Shown here in pieces: positions 54,086 to 63,734 of a stretch of 64,000 nt of DNA (its first letter is position 1; the number at the start of each line of letters is the position of its first letter). The notes under the pieces are model-generated. The model saw only the letters and a program-made list of their open reading frames with translations, did not search any database and had not been told where the DNA came from. The stretch covers positions 1-64,000 of the forward strand of contig NZ_VOHQ01000010.1 of assembly GCF_009192765.1 (NCBI RefSeq), given 5' to 3'. The DNA comes from Agriterribacter humi (lineage in GTDB: Bacteria > Bacteroidota > Bacteroidia > Chitinophagales > Chitinophagaceae). Both the position numbers and the translations under genes were made by a program.

Positions 54086-55279
54086 TCAATCCACTTTCGC
54101 AAAACGGAATGAATATACAAAAGGCTCCAGTATTATTCCGGGTGAAAGTTCAGCAGGAGTAGTCCGCTGAACTTTTATCACCACTGTTTTATTGTTTACC
54201 AGGTGCAGCGTAACAGATGCGCGGATAGACTTATTAGAACCCTCATTCATTATGGTATCGCCCGACTTTCCTATACCCGGCTGATCTTCTTTTAAAATTT
54301 TATAGCGTTGTGTGGCAACTGCAATATCCTCTGCGGTAATTTTCATTTCCTCCTGTAATTTACACGACGCGCAGCCGGCAAACCCATTAAATATGCTTAA
54401 AAAAGCAGTGTCGTTTGTTTTAGGATAATAGAACTGAATATAGCTTTTGATCTTCACCTTTTCTTCATCCAGTTCATCTATTTTCAGGTATCCCCTATGC
54501 GAGGCGGCCTTGGGTTCCACATCAACTAATTGCCAGTCTCCTCCAAAAGTTTCATTTAAGTTTACTCTTTTTCTTTCTGCTGTTTTATTGCCAGTTCCGG
54601 GCTTTATCGTTTTTTTTTCTGCCTCTTCTGTACCACGCGTTTCACTTTTTGCCGGCATTTTGGAATCAATATCCACTACATCTTCTTCACCTGTAGTTGT
54701 ATCATTCGCATTTACTATTTTATCAGAACTGCCATTTACCGCTTCTTTATTTTTTGCTGAATACATAACAACCGCAGCTATTGCAATAACAAGAAAAGTA
54801 ATGATTAATATAAGTGATGAAGTTTTTGTAAAAAATGATCTGGCATTTTTTTGTTGCACTTTGCTTTCTCCTGGTTGGAAAAATTCAGTAGCCGCACTAC
54901 CATTTAATTCTCTTATTAAATGGGTAAGCCCTGCATTATAATCTTTTGTAAAATCTACATGCTGTAACCGTTGCAGCCTGAAAGGCGTTTTGCTGTCATG
55001 AAGAATAACCGGTATAACCTTTTTATCCTGATCCAGTGCGTAATACACTTCATCCAGCACATTATTGGAGATTACTGATTTTTCCGTTTCTATAAACAAT
55101 AAGCAATCACAGGTTTCTAATGCTTTTTCTATTTCAAGGTCCCATTCGGAGCCTGCCCTGATATCCTGCTGATCAATCCATACATTAAAGCCCTCTTTCT
55201 TAAGATCGAGTGCAAGCCGCAAAGCAAAGTCCGAGCCATCGGCCCTGGAATAACTAAAGAAGATTTTTTTTAGCTCCAT
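54086..55279 (-). CDS. TIR-domain protein with one membrane helix and a C-terminal extracytoplasmic domain
   Basis: A 397 aa protein: TIR domain at about 4-125 (IFFSYSRADG, NVWIDQQDIRAGSEWDLEIE, KKVIPVILH), one membrane helix at about 155-173 (SLILIITFLVIAIAAVVMYS), an acidic/basic linker, and a C-terminal beta-rich domain (about 245-397). At the place of the catalytic Glu of NAD-cleaving TIR domains the sequence has Asp47 (in SEWDLE), so NADase activity is doubtful. Possible roles are signalling or defence; no effector partner gene is adjacent. Confidence 0.8.
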   Translation of the reverse strand: MELKKIFFSYSRADGSDFALRLALDLKKEGFNVWIDQQDIRAGSEWDLEIEKALETCDCLLFIETEKSVISNNVLDEVYYALDQDKKVIPVILHDSKTPFRLQRLQHVDFTKDYNAGLTHLIRELNGSAATEFFQPGESKVQQKNARSFFTKTSSLILIITFLVIAIAAVVMYSAKNKEAVNGSSDKIVNANDTTTGEEDVVDIDSKMPAKSETRGTEEAEKKTIKPGTGNKTAERKRVNLNETFGGDWQLVDVEPKAASHRGYLKIDELDEEKVKIKSYIQFYYPKTNDTAFLSIFNGFAGCASCKLQEEMKITAEDIAVATQRYKILKEDQPGIGKSGDTIMNEGSNKSIRASVTLHLVNNKTVVIKVQRTTPAELSPGIILEPFVYSFRFAKVD

Positions 55280-55494
55280 GGAAAAGGTATGTTACCTGAA
55301 AATACAGTTTAAAATTCAAAATTTAAATACCGAAGTCTGAAATCCGAAGCGAAATGCAATATCAAATATTAAATCTCAAATCATTCCCTTCCAAAACGAT
55401 TTTGTGCAACGAAAGCATAACAATAAATCAAAAATCATAAAATCTCAAATCGGGAAATTCCCCGTCTCACTTTCTTCTCTCAACTTTTCACCTT

Positions 55495-57063
55495 TCACTT
55501 CTCTCCTTTCCCCTTTCCCCTTCCATACCTCGCCCCTTCTCCCCGCTTAGGTATCGTTCTCAAAATAAAATCGCACAGGTGCTGATTGCTCGTAGCCAGG
55601 TCTTCCTTGCGCAGGTACATCATGTGCCCGCTGCGGTAACCTTCCCATGTCATACGGCTTTGCAACTTACCGCCCGGGTCCATTTGCCACATATTGTATT
55701 TGGCATTGAAATAATCGCAGGCGCCATCGTAATAGCCGCTTTGCACCAGCAGGTGCAGATAGGGATTTTGCGCCATCGCCTGGCGGAGGTTTTCGCCGGT
55801 TTTGTTATTTTCATTGTCCCATGGAAATACATTGCCGAACATATTGTAAGGCAGGTCTGTTTTATAATTCAACTCATCGCGCAGGTAGATGTTGATGGCG
55901 GGGGTAAAGGCATGCAGCCATGCTGTTAGCTCGGCATTGTAATCCGGACGTTCACCACCATCTTTTTTATCTACGCCAAGATAGCGGGAGTCTAATCGTC
56001 CTACGGTATAACCTTTATCCCTCAATAATTCTTTCCAGAAAAAATTAGTGGAAATAGAAAGATTATTTTGCAGCACCGCTTTTTCACTCAGCCCGGAATA
56101 ACGGACTACCTTAGCCGCTATTTGTTTTCTCCCGGCTTCACTAAGCGTACCGCCTTTTGCCAGCGCCGGCAAATATTCATTAATGGTAAAAGCTTCCACT
56201 TCGGGCAGCACAGCGCTAAGATCTTTTTGCTGTAAATCGGCGGGCAGCACTTTGTGATACCAGGCTGTTGCAGCGTAATAGGGCAGCAACAGCGCGGCGT
56301 CCATCACTCCTCCCCTTTCAATGCCCAGGTCGGTTGGCGAAACCAGTATCACGCCATTCAGGTATATCCATTGTGCATTCTGCAGTTCCAGCGCCAGTCC
56401 CGATACCCTTGTAGTGCCATAACTTTCACCAATCAGGTATTTGGGAGAAGCCCAGCGTTTGTACCGGCTGATGAAAGTACTGATCCATTCCGCCAGGTAT
56501 TTGATATCGGCATTAACACCAAAAAATTTTGTCTTTGGTATATCCTTGTTCACAGCTCTTGAAAAACCGGTATTCACCGGGTCTACATATACAATATCCG
56601 CAACATCTAATATAGAATACGGGTTATCCCGCATGCCATAAGGCTGAACGGGGTACCCTTCGTCATCTATTTGAAGTATCCGCGGGCCTGTATAGCCGAT
56701 CTCCATCCATACAGAGGGCGTACCCGGTCCGCCGTTGAATGAAATGACCAGCGGACGGGATGATCGGTCGTTCACATCAGATCTTTCGTAGTATGTGTAA
56801 AACACGCCGGCAAGTGGTTTTCCATTCTCATCCCATACGGGAATCGTGCCTGCGATAACGGTATAGGGCACGCGCTGACTTTTAATGGTTATCGCATTTT
56901 TTACAGTAACGGCAGAATCTATATTAAGCTTACGCACCAAAGCTTCCGTTTCCTTAGCTGATGGCGATGAAGGGACTTCAGGCTGCTTATTGTTTTGCTT
57001 TTGAGAAAATAGCGCCGGTAAAAATCCGAAGAACAGCAGGGCGAGCAAACATGTTTTTTTCAT
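55495..57063 (-). CDS. S10 family serine carboxypeptidase, exported
   Basis: A 522 aa peptidase with a signal peptide (about 1-20, ends LFSQ). Carboxypeptidase motifs: FNGGPGTPSVWMEIGYTGP (oxyanion region), catalytic Ser in GESYGTTRVSG, and later Asp/His in GYYDGACDY and GHMMYLRK. It removes C-terminal residues from peptides, presumably in the periplasm. The last dozen residues (GARYGRGKGKGEK) are encoded by a purine-rich low-complexity run, so the C-terminus seems to have extended into repeat DNA. Confidence 0.92.
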   Translation of the reverse strand: MKKTCLLALLFFGFLPALFSQKQNNKQPEVPSSPSAKETEALVRKLNIDSAVTVKNAITIKSQRVPYTVIAGTIPVWDENGKPLAGVFYTYYERSDVNDRSSRPLVISFNGGPGTPSVWMEIGYTGPRILQIDDEGYPVQPYGMRDNPYSILDVADIVYVDPVNTGFSRAVNKDIPKTKFFGVNADIKYLAEWISTFISRYKRWASPKYLIGESYGTTRVSGLALELQNAQWIYLNGVILVSPTDLGIERGGVMDAALLLPYYAATAWYHKVLPADLQQKDLSAVLPEVEAFTINEYLPALAKGGTLSEAGRKQIAAKVVRYSGLSEKAVLQNNLSISTNFFWKELLRDKGYTVGRLDSRYLGVDKKDGGERPDYNAELTAWLHAFTPAINIYLRDELNYKTDLPYNMFGNVFPWDNENNKTGENLRQAMAQNPYLHLLVQSGYYDGACDYFNAKYNMWQMDPGGKLQSRMTWEGYRSGHMMYLRKEDLATSNQHLCDFILRTIPKRGEGARYGRGKGKGEK

Positions 57064-57181
57064 GCCAGGTAGATTTAAGCGTTAAAAACCGCTGTGCTTA
57101 AAAGTATTAAATAAAAATTTATTTTTGAAAAGTTAAGGCTATCCTTCGGGAAGTATAATATTTATTTTTTGTTTCAATTCC

Positions 57182-57607
57182 ATGAATGATAATAACGATG
57201 TGTACAGCATCCCCGCCCGTTTCCGGCGTGTAGAAAACCTGCATATTTTATTATGGTTGCTTAAAGATATTTGCTGGGCTTTAGATTTTCACATCATGGG
57301 CATGATCATGATCATACCCACGCTTACCGTTGCTATTACCATTACCTGGCAAACGCGCAAGCTCATTGCAGAACTTTTACACAACCTGGCAGTGGTGCTA
57401 TGGATAACGGCAAATTGCCTGTGGATGACAGGAGAATTTTATGGCTGGGATGAAGGTGCATGGGGCGCCCGCCACCTGGCACTTATTCCGTTTGGCATGG
57501 GCTTGTGTATACTGGTTTATTATTATTTCTTTTTAGGTCACAAAAAAAGCTTTAGAAAGAAAATGATATTAAAAGCGGGTGAACTGGCGAGGGAGGAAAA
57601 GATATAA
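57182..57607 (+). CDS. Small integral membrane protein (unknown)
   Basis: A 141 aa protein with about four membrane segments (DFHIMGMIMIIPTLTVAITI, LLHNLAVVLWITANCLWM, ALIPFGMGLCILVYYYFFLG and a weaker first one at 24-35). Basic C-terminus. No family was recognised. It is divergent from the S10 peptidase gene (about 118 bp apart) and followed by 260 bp of word-repeat DNA. Confidence 0.7.
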   Translation: MNDNNDVYSIPARFRRVENLHILLWLLKDICWALDFHIMGMIMIIPTLTVAITITWQTRKLIAELLHNLAVVLWITANCLWMTGEFYGWDEGAWGARHLALIPFGMGLCILVYYYFFLGHKKSFRKKMILKAGELAREEKI

Positions 57608-57838
57608 AGAATGCAAATACAAAGAACCAAATTATAAGAACCAAATAAAACCTGTCTGCAGTGGCGGATAAAATAGCGAAAGCCCAAAGCCTGAAATCCG
57701 AAATTCGAAGCAATACAAAGAAATAAGAACCAAATTATATACAGATGGTTCGTTCCTGCCAATGACAAGCAAAATCCGGAACACAACGCTAAACTACAAA
57801 TCACAGTCCACAAATCCTGCTATCCTGCTTAAATGATT

Positions 57839-57846
57839 TACCTTTG
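57839..57846 (+). promoter_or_regulatory. -7 element of the aspS promoter
   Basis: TACCTTTG matches TAnnTTTG exactly and is followed by CAGTCC, 22 bp before the ATG, the same layout as before argS. No good TTTG at -33 was found. Confidence 0.6.
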
Positions 57847-57868
57847 CAGTCCTTAAAAAAGCACAGGA

Positions 57869-59716
57869 ATGTACAGGACACACACATGCGGGGCATTAAG
57901 CATACAGGATACCGGAAAAACAGTAACACTTGCCGGCTGGGTACAAACCATCAGGAAGTTCGGCGCCATTACCTTTATTGACCTGCGCGACCGCTATGGC
58001 ATTACGCAATTATTATTCGGCGAAGAACTGAACCGGCAACTGGAAGAACATCCCCTGGGCCGGGAATTTGTTTTGCAGGCAAAAGGAGTTGTTGTGGAAC
58101 GCAGCAATAAAAATCCTAATCTTTCTACCGGTGAAATTGAAATTAATATACTTTCATTTACCGTTCTTAACCAATCGGCGACGCCACCTTTTACCATACA
58201 GGACGATACCGATGGTGGCGATGATCTTCGCATGAGATACAGGTACCTGGATCTGCGCCGCAATGCGGTTAAACGCAATCTCGAACTACGTTATGCTGTG
58301 AGCCGTTCTGCCAGGAACTACCTGCACGAGAACAGCTTTATGGATATTGAAACTCCATTCCTTATCAAATCAACGCCCGAAGGAGCCAGAGATTTTGTAG
58401 TGCCTTCGCGCATGAATACCGGGCAGTTTTACGCATTGCCACAAAGTCCGCAAACTTTTAAGCAATTGCTTATGGTAAGCGGTTACGACCGGTATTACCA
58501 GGTGGTGAAATGTTTCAGGGATGAAGACCTGCGGGCAGACCGTCAGCCGGAGTTTACACAAATTGATTGCGAGATGAGCTTCGTGGATCAGGAAGATATA
58601 CTCAACATGTTTGAAGGACTGATCAAGCGGATTTTTAAAGATATAAAAGGCATTGATTATACGGAACCGGTGGAAAGGATGACCTGGGAAGATGCGATGT
58701 GGGATTACGGTAACGATAAACCCGATATCCGTTTTGGAATGCAGGTGGCCAATTTGAAAGTGCCGCCGCATGTATATCTCAGCAGGCAGCAAACGATTCC
58801 TAAAACGCCTGTTGGCGAAGGCGGTTTTAAAGTATTCGATGAGGCCGAAACCCTTGTAGCTATTTCCGTACCGGGTTGCAGCGAATATTCCCGCAAACAA
58901 ACAGATGAGCTAACGGAATGGGTTAAACGCCCACAAATTGGCATGAAAGGGCTGGCGTTTATAAAATGCAATGCAGATGGAAGCTTTAAGAGCAGTATAG
59001 ATAAATTTTATACCGGGGAACAATTAAAACTTATCGCTACAGCGGTTAAGGCCAATGCCGGCGACCTGGTTTTAATTCTTGCCGGACCCGAAGAAAGAAC
59101 CCGGAAAGCCATCAGTGAGCTGAGATTGGAAATGGGTAAACGCCTCGGCTTTAGAAAAGACAATGAATTTAAACTGCTGTGGGTGCTCGATTTCCCATTG
59201 TTTGAATATGCAGCCGATGATAACCGCTGGGTAGCGCGGCATCATCCGTTTACCTCACCCCGGCCTTCCGATATTGACACTATGATCGCCCATTCGCCGG
59301 CCATTGAAGATGCCGCAAAATACCTTGAGCACCCCTATGCGAATATCAAAGCCAATGCATATGATATGGTTTTGAACGGAAATGAAATTGGTGGCGGATC
59401 CATCAGGATCTTTCAAAGGGGATTACAGGAAAAAATGTTTGCCGCACTGGGCATGAGCAGGGAAGAATCGCTGCACAAGTTCGGTTTTTTATTAGGCGCT
59501 TTCGAATATGGCGCTCCGCCTCACGGTGGTATTGCGTTCGGGTTCGACCGCCTCTGTGCCATACTGGGTGGCAGCGAGAGCATCCGCGATTTTATCGCTT
59601 TCCCCAAAAACAACAGCGGAAGAGATATGATGCTGGATGCCCCATCTACTATTGATGAAAAACAATTAGAAGAATTAGCTATTCAATTAAAGACCATAGA
59701 TCAAACATCACTTTAA
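57869..59716 (+). CDS. aspS: Aspartyl-tRNA synthetase (bacterial type)
   Basis: A 615 aa class II synthetase. N-terminal OB-fold anticodon domain (about 1-110, [25 protein letters not shown]), class II motif 2 ([25 protein letters not shown]), the bacterial GAD insertion domain (about 300-430), and motif 3 ([17 protein letters not shown]). The length and GAD domain identify the bacterial AspRS rather than the archaeal type. Confidence 0.97.
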   Translation: MYRTHTCGALSIQDTGKTVTLAGWVQTIRKFGAITFIDLRDRYGITQLLFGEELNRQLEEHPLGREFVLQAKGVVVERSNKNPNLSTGEIEINILSFTVLNQSATPPFTIQDDTDGGDDLRMRYRYLDLRRNAVKRNLELRYAVSRSARNYLHENSFMDIETPFLIKSTPEGARDFVVPSRMNTGQFYALPQSPQTFKQLLMVSGYDRYYQVVKCFRDEDLRADRQPEFTQIDCEMSFVDQEDILNMFEGLIKRIFKDIKGIDYTEPVERMTWEDAMWDYGNDKPDIRFGMQVANLKVPPHVYLSRQQTIPKTPVGEGGFKVFDEAETLVAISVPGCSEYSRKQTDELTEWVKRPQIGMKGLAFIKCNADGSFKSSIDKFYTGEQLKLIATAVKANAGDLVLILAGPEERTRKAISELRLEMGKRLGFRKDNEFKLLWVLDFPLFEYAADDNRWVARHHPFTSPRPSDIDTMIAHSPAIEDAAKYLEHPYANIKANAYDMVLNGNEIGGGSIRIFQRGLQEKMFAALGMSREESLHKFGFLLGAFEYGAPPHGGIAFGFDRLCAILGGSESIRDFIAFPKNNSGRDMMLDAPSTIDEKQLEELAIQLKTIDQTSL

Positions 59717-59723
59717 TACCAAC

Positions 59724-60206
59724 ATGAAAAAAGCTTTAAAAATATCGAATATACTATCCTGGATCAACCTCATCATTGGAGGGATACTGGTGCTTGGCGG
59801 TTTACTGAGCATGCTGATGACCCCCAATGCTTCCATTTTGCTGGTATCTATTGTGCTGACCGGGTCTATTGTATTACACAGTTATGCCGCATTGCAATTG
59901 CGTAAAAGTATTGTACACCCCGAAATTCCTTTAAATAAACAAACGCCTACAGGCATAAAGCTTATTGGCTTCATGGCTTTATTTTTCGCCGTACTCAATA
60001 TCGGCAATGCAGTGGTTATCATTCAAAATGCGGCAGAAGTAGTAAAGCAGGTTCAGCTTCCGTTTAAACCCGAAGGTGTAGATCTTGTTGCCGCCATTCG
60101 GGGTGCAGGCATTTTTTCGTTGCTCTTTAGCATAGGCATTGCCGTTAATGTATTGCTGAGCATAAGGTTGCTGAGATGTTACCTGGCATCAAATCAGGAG
60201 GAGTAA
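59724..60206 (+). CDS. Four-helix integral membrane protein (unknown)
   Basis: A 160 aa protein with four hydrophobic segments (about 10-32, 36-54, 72-92, 128-150). No family recognised. Its start is 7 bp after aspS, so it is probably co-transcribed with it. Confidence 0.7.
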   Translation: MKKALKISNILSWINLIIGGILVLGGLLSMLMTPNASILLVSIVLTGSIVLHSYAALQLRKSIVHPEIPLNKQTPTGIKLIGFMALFFAVLNIGNAVVIIQNAAEVVKQVQLPFKPEGVDLVAAIRGAGIFSLLFSIGIAVNVLLSIRLLRCYLASNQEE

Positions 60207-60454
60207 CCTAATACCCATACACAGCTATTATAACGGCTGCTCTCAGCTCTCCAAAAAAATGGTTGTCCTAAACTTTTTCGGCTATTCCACGGAAAGAAGC
60301 TATTATGCTATTGTGATTTCATGTATCTCATCGACAAAGTTAAACATGGTATAAATTATCCCCCTCCCCCCACGTTCAAATGAATATACCCGGCATTTAT
60401 TTTCAGCACGCCCGTCTTTCTGCAAAATAAGGGGAAAAAAATTTTTAAAACCCA

Positions 60455-60490
60455 TTTTGTTTAAATATTTTTATAAAAATTTAAACAAAA
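60455..60490. promoter_or_regulatory. Large palindrome before the CarH-like regulator gene (predicted operator)
   Basis: Perfect 12-bp arms TTTTGTTTAAAT (60455-60466) and ATTTAAACAAAA (60479-60490) separated by 12 bp of A/T. It ends 3 bp before the ATG at 60494, so bound protein would block transcription or translation start. The most likely binder is the MerR-type regulator encoded next (inference). Confidence 0.7.
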
Positions 60491-60493
60491 GAA

Positions 60494-61393
60494 ATGGACT
60501 TGTTTTCTATTTCCCAGCTTGCACAATTTTCGGGAATTAAGCCACATACCATCAGAATGTGGGAACAACGTTATAATGCTCTGAAGCCTGATCGTTCTGA
60601 AGGAAACACAAGATATTATGACAATGTACAACTGAGGAGGTTGCTGAATATTGTTAGTTTGCAGCAACAAAGGTATAAAGTCTCAGAGTTATGCGCAATG
60701 TCCGATAAGCAAATTTATAAACTGATAGGCGATCTGCCCGATAACACGGACAACAATAAGGCAGATGACTATTTTATCTCCCAGCTTATAGCAGCAGGCA
60801 TGAGCTACGATGAAATACATTTTGAAAAAACATTTTCTCATTGCCTCCTCAAGTATGGAATGAAAGAAGCCTACACAAAAGTGATATACCCGATGCTGGT
60901 ACGGCTAGGACTCTTGTGGACAAAGGATTCAATACCTCCTGCGCAGGAACATTATATCAGCAATTTACTGCGTCAAAAGTTTTTTACAGCAATTGATGCA
61001 CTGCCCCCAGCAAAGTCCGGATCGGATTGCTGGCTATTGTATTTACCAGAAAATGAATTTCATGAAATAGGTTTATTACATGCTTTCTACCTGATCAGGC
61101 TTTCGGGTTCAAAGGCCATTTACCTGGGAGCTAATTTGCCAGTTGACTCCCTGAATGAAGCCGTGGATCAATTTTCGCCGGAGCATTTGCTTCTCTTCCT
61201 GGTACATAACAATTTGCCCCGTGATACGGAAGATTACCTCAATGAGATAGCCCGTCGTTTTACATCGAAAAAAATATTTGTAGCCTGCCAACACAAAATC
61301 ATCACCCAGGTTAAAACGCCAAAAAATGTTCAATGGCTGGCTTCTGTTGCAGATCTTGAACAGCAACTGGCAAGTAATAGTGTTATAAATTAG
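60494..61393 (+). CDS. MerR-family regulator with cobalamin-binding domain (CarH/LitR-like)
   Basis: A 299 aa regulator: MerR HTH at about 5-70 (FSISQLAQFSGIKPHTIRMWEQRY), a helical cap (about 90-170) and a B12-binding Rossmann domain (about 178-290). The hallmarks of AdoCbl photoreceptors are complete: W142 then nine residues then E152-H153 (W-x9-EH), and the lower axial His190 in EFHEIG (ExHxxG). In the dark such proteins repress carotenoid genes; light breaks the Co-C bond and releases DNA. It directly precedes crtI and crtB. Autoregulation through the palindrome upstream is likely. Confidence 0.9.
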   Translation: MDLFSISQLAQFSGIKPHTIRMWEQRYNALKPDRSEGNTRYYDNVQLRRLLNIVSLQQQRYKVSELCAMSDKQIYKLIGDLPDNTDNNKADDYFISQLIAAGMSYDEIHFEKTFSHCLLKYGMKEAYTKVIYPMLVRLGLLWTKDSIPPAQEHYISNLLRQKFFTAIDALPPAKSGSDCWLLYLPENEFHEIGLLHAFYLIRLSGSKAIYLGANLPVDSLNEAVDQFSPEHLLLFLVHNNLPRDTEDYLNEIARRFTSKKIFVACQHKIITQVKTPKNVQWLASVADLEQQLASNSVIN

Positions 61394-61417
61394 TAACCAA
61401 AATATAAACAACGATTC

Positions 61418-62914
61418 ATGTCCAAAATTGCAGTCATTGGCTCAGGATTTTCAGGTTTAAGCGCAGCCGCTTATTTATCAGCCTCGGGTCATGAAGTGCA
61501 TGTGTTTGAAAAAAATGAAACAGCCGGTGGCAGGGCACGGCAATTGAAAACAGATAACGGCTATCTTTTTGATATGGGTCCGAGCTGGTACTGGATGCCG
61601 GATATATTTGAAAGTTTTTTCAATGATTTCGGATACAGGGTTGAGGAACTTTATAAATTAACATTACTTGATCCTTCTTTTGATATTGTTTTTTCCGGGC
61701 AGCAAACACTAACCATTCCTGCAAACTATAGTGCATTATGCGACCTGTTTGAATCCATAGAGAACGGAAGTGCACGCAGGCTGGAAACATTTATGCAGGA
61801 AGCACGGTATAAGTATGAAACGGGAATGCGAAAGCTGGCGTATATGCCAGGTTTATCGCCTCTGGAATTTGCCGATCCCCAATTAATAAAAGGAGCAATG
61901 CGTTTGCAGCTATTTTCCAGCTTCAGCAAACACGTACGCAAATATTTTTCGAATCCCAAATTGATTGCCTTAATGGAATTTCCCGTGTTGTTTTTGGGTG
62001 CAATGCCCGGGCAAACGCCGGCTTTGTACAGTTTGATGAATTATGCGGGCTTACAATTAGGAACATGGTATCCCCAGGGTGGATTCGGGAAAGTTATCGC
62101 AGCCATGGTGCAGGTGTGCCAAAAACAGTCCGTCTACTTTCATTTCAATAGCCCGGTTGAAAAAATTGTGGTTGAAGACAATCTTGTCCGGGGCGTTATT
62201 ATAAAGGGAACGGAAAATGCGTTTGATGCAATAATAGGCTCAGCCGATTACCACCATATTGAAAGCGCGTTACTCCCTGTATCGCACCGGAATTATACGG
62301 AAGCCTACTGGGGTAAAAGAACGCTTGCTCCTTCCTGCCTCATTTATTATGTTGGTGTTAGTAAAAAAATAACATTGTTGCAGCATCATACTTTATTCTT
62401 TGAAGAGCCGCTTTTACAGCATGCTGAAGACATTTACAAATATCCAAAATGGCCGGTAAAGCCCCTGTTTTATGTATGCTGCCCATCCAGGACAGATAAT
62501 GAAGTGGCGCCTTACGGGCATGAGAATTTATTTCTTTTAATGCCATTGGCTCCTGCACTGGAAGATAATAATATCCTGCGGGAAAAGTATTTTGAAATAA
62601 TGATGCAACGCCTCGAAAAGCAAACCGGCGAGGACATAATGTCATACATTGATTACAAAAAAAGCTATTGCCTCAGCGATTTCATTACTGATTTTAATGC
62701 CTATAAAGGCAATGCGTACGGACTGGCCAACACATTAATGCAAACGGCTATATTGAAACCCAGCATCCGGAATAAAAAAATAAAAAACCTCCTGTATGCA
62801 GGGCAGCTCACTGTTCCGGGTCCCGGCGTTCCGCCTTCTCTTATTTCCGGAAAAATTGCAGCAGAACAGTTACTAAAATACCTCAAAAAACAAAAGTATG
62901 AAGCCGCTATTTGA
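61418..62914 (+). CDS. crtI: Phytoene desaturase
   Basis: A 498 aa FAD-dependent CrtI-type desaturase making lycopene (or a shorter conjugated product) from phytoene. FAD-binding AVIGSGFSGLSAAAYLSASG at 5-24, FEKNETAGGRARQ, FDMGPSWYWMPD, and C-terminal AGQLTVPGPGVPPSLISG. It starts 25 bp after the regulator and overlaps crtB by 17 bp. Confidence 0.94.
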   Translation: MSKIAVIGSGFSGLSAAAYLSASGHEVHVFEKNETAGGRARQLKTDNGYLFDMGPSWYWMPDIFESFFNDFGYRVEELYKLTLLDPSFDIVFSGQQTLTIPANYSALCDLFESIENGSARRLETFMQEARYKYETGMRKLAYMPGLSPLEFADPQLIKGAMRLQLFSSFSKHVRKYFSNPKLIALMEFPVLFLGAMPGQTPALYSLMNYAGLQLGTWYPQGGFGKVIAAMVQVCQKQSVYFHFNSPVEKIVVEDNLVRGVIIKGTENAFDAIIGSADYHHIESALLPVSHRNYTEAYWGKRTLAPSCLIYYVGVSKKITLLQHHTLFFEEPLLQHAEDIYKYPKWPVKPLFYVCCPSRTDNEVAPYGHENLFLLMPLAPALEDNNILREKYFEIMMQRLEKQTGEDIMSYIDYKKSYCLSDFITDFNAYKGNAYGLANTLMQTAILKPSIRNKKIKNLLYAGQLTVPGPGVPPSLISGKIAAEQLLKYLKKQKYEAAI

Positions 62915-63734
62915 TCATTTGTCCGCCCAGGTAAGCAAAATGACTACCCGCACCTATAGTACCAGTTTTTCATTGGGTATCTACTTTTTGAATAACAGGC
63001 TACACAATGGTATTTATTCCATATATGGCTTTGTAAGAGTTGCCGATGAAATAGTAGATAGTTTTGAAGGATACGACAAGCAATCCCTGCTTCAAAAATT
63101 CAGGCAGGAAACCAATGAAGCGATAGTAAACCGGATATCGGTTAATCCTATTTTAAATGCTTTCCAGGATACGGTTCATCGGTACAACATAAAACCTGAA
63201 TTGATTGAAACTTTTTTTTGCAGTATGGAAATGGATTTGGAAAAAATACAGTATACCCCTGAAAAGTACCGGCAATATATTTTGGGTTCTGCAGAGGTAG
63301 TGGGTTTAATGTGCCTGCAGGTATTTACCGGCGGAGACAGAAAAATGTATGACGAATTGAAATTATATGCCATGAAACTGGGAGCAGCATTTCAGAAAGT
63401 AAATTTTTTAAGGGATATGAAAGACGATTACCAGTTGCTGGAAAGAAGCTACTTCCCTGAGGTAGATATGACAGCCTTTAGCGGAACCCAAAAAAAACAA
63501 ATTGAAAGAGAAATTGAGCAGGATTTTAAAATAGCCTTAACCGGCATTAAAAAACTCCCCGCTTCCTCCAGGGGCGGCGTTTACCTCGCATATGTATATT
63601 ACCGGTCTTTATTTAATAAAATAAAAAAATTGCCCCCTCAAAAGATATTCACGGAAAGGATAAGAATTAATAATGGAAAAAAAATTGGCATATTGCTTAA
63701 TAGCATGCTACAATATAAAATGCATTGGATATAA
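62898..63734 (+). CDS. crtB: Phytoene synthase
   Basis: A 278 aa prenyltransferase joining two GGPP to phytoene. First Asp-rich motif VADEIVDSFE at about 49-58, second NFLRDMKDDYQLLERSYFP near residue 170, and the YCYFVAG-like region replaced by YCS/IYGFVR as in other Bacteroidota. Normal length. The start is inside crtI, so translation is coupled. Confidence 0.93.
   Translation: MKPLFDHLSAQVSKMTTRTYSTSFSLGIYFLNNRLHNGIYSIYGFVRVADEIVDSFEGYDKQSLLQKFRQETNEAIVNRISVNPILNAFQDTVHRYNIKPELIETFFCSMEMDLEKIQYTPEKYRQYILGSAEVVGLMCLQVFTGGDRKMYDELKLYAMKLGAAFQKVNFLRDMKDDYQLLERSYFPEVDMTAFSGTQKKQIEREIEQDFKIALTGIKKLPASSRGGVYLAYVYYRSLFNKIKKLPPQKIFTERIRINNGKKIGILLNSMLQYKMHWI

Noticed and set aside
54086-55279. 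Calling the TIR gene part of an antiphage defence operon
   Set aside because: No partner effector, sensor or nuclease gene is adjacent, and the expected catalytic Glu is not present.
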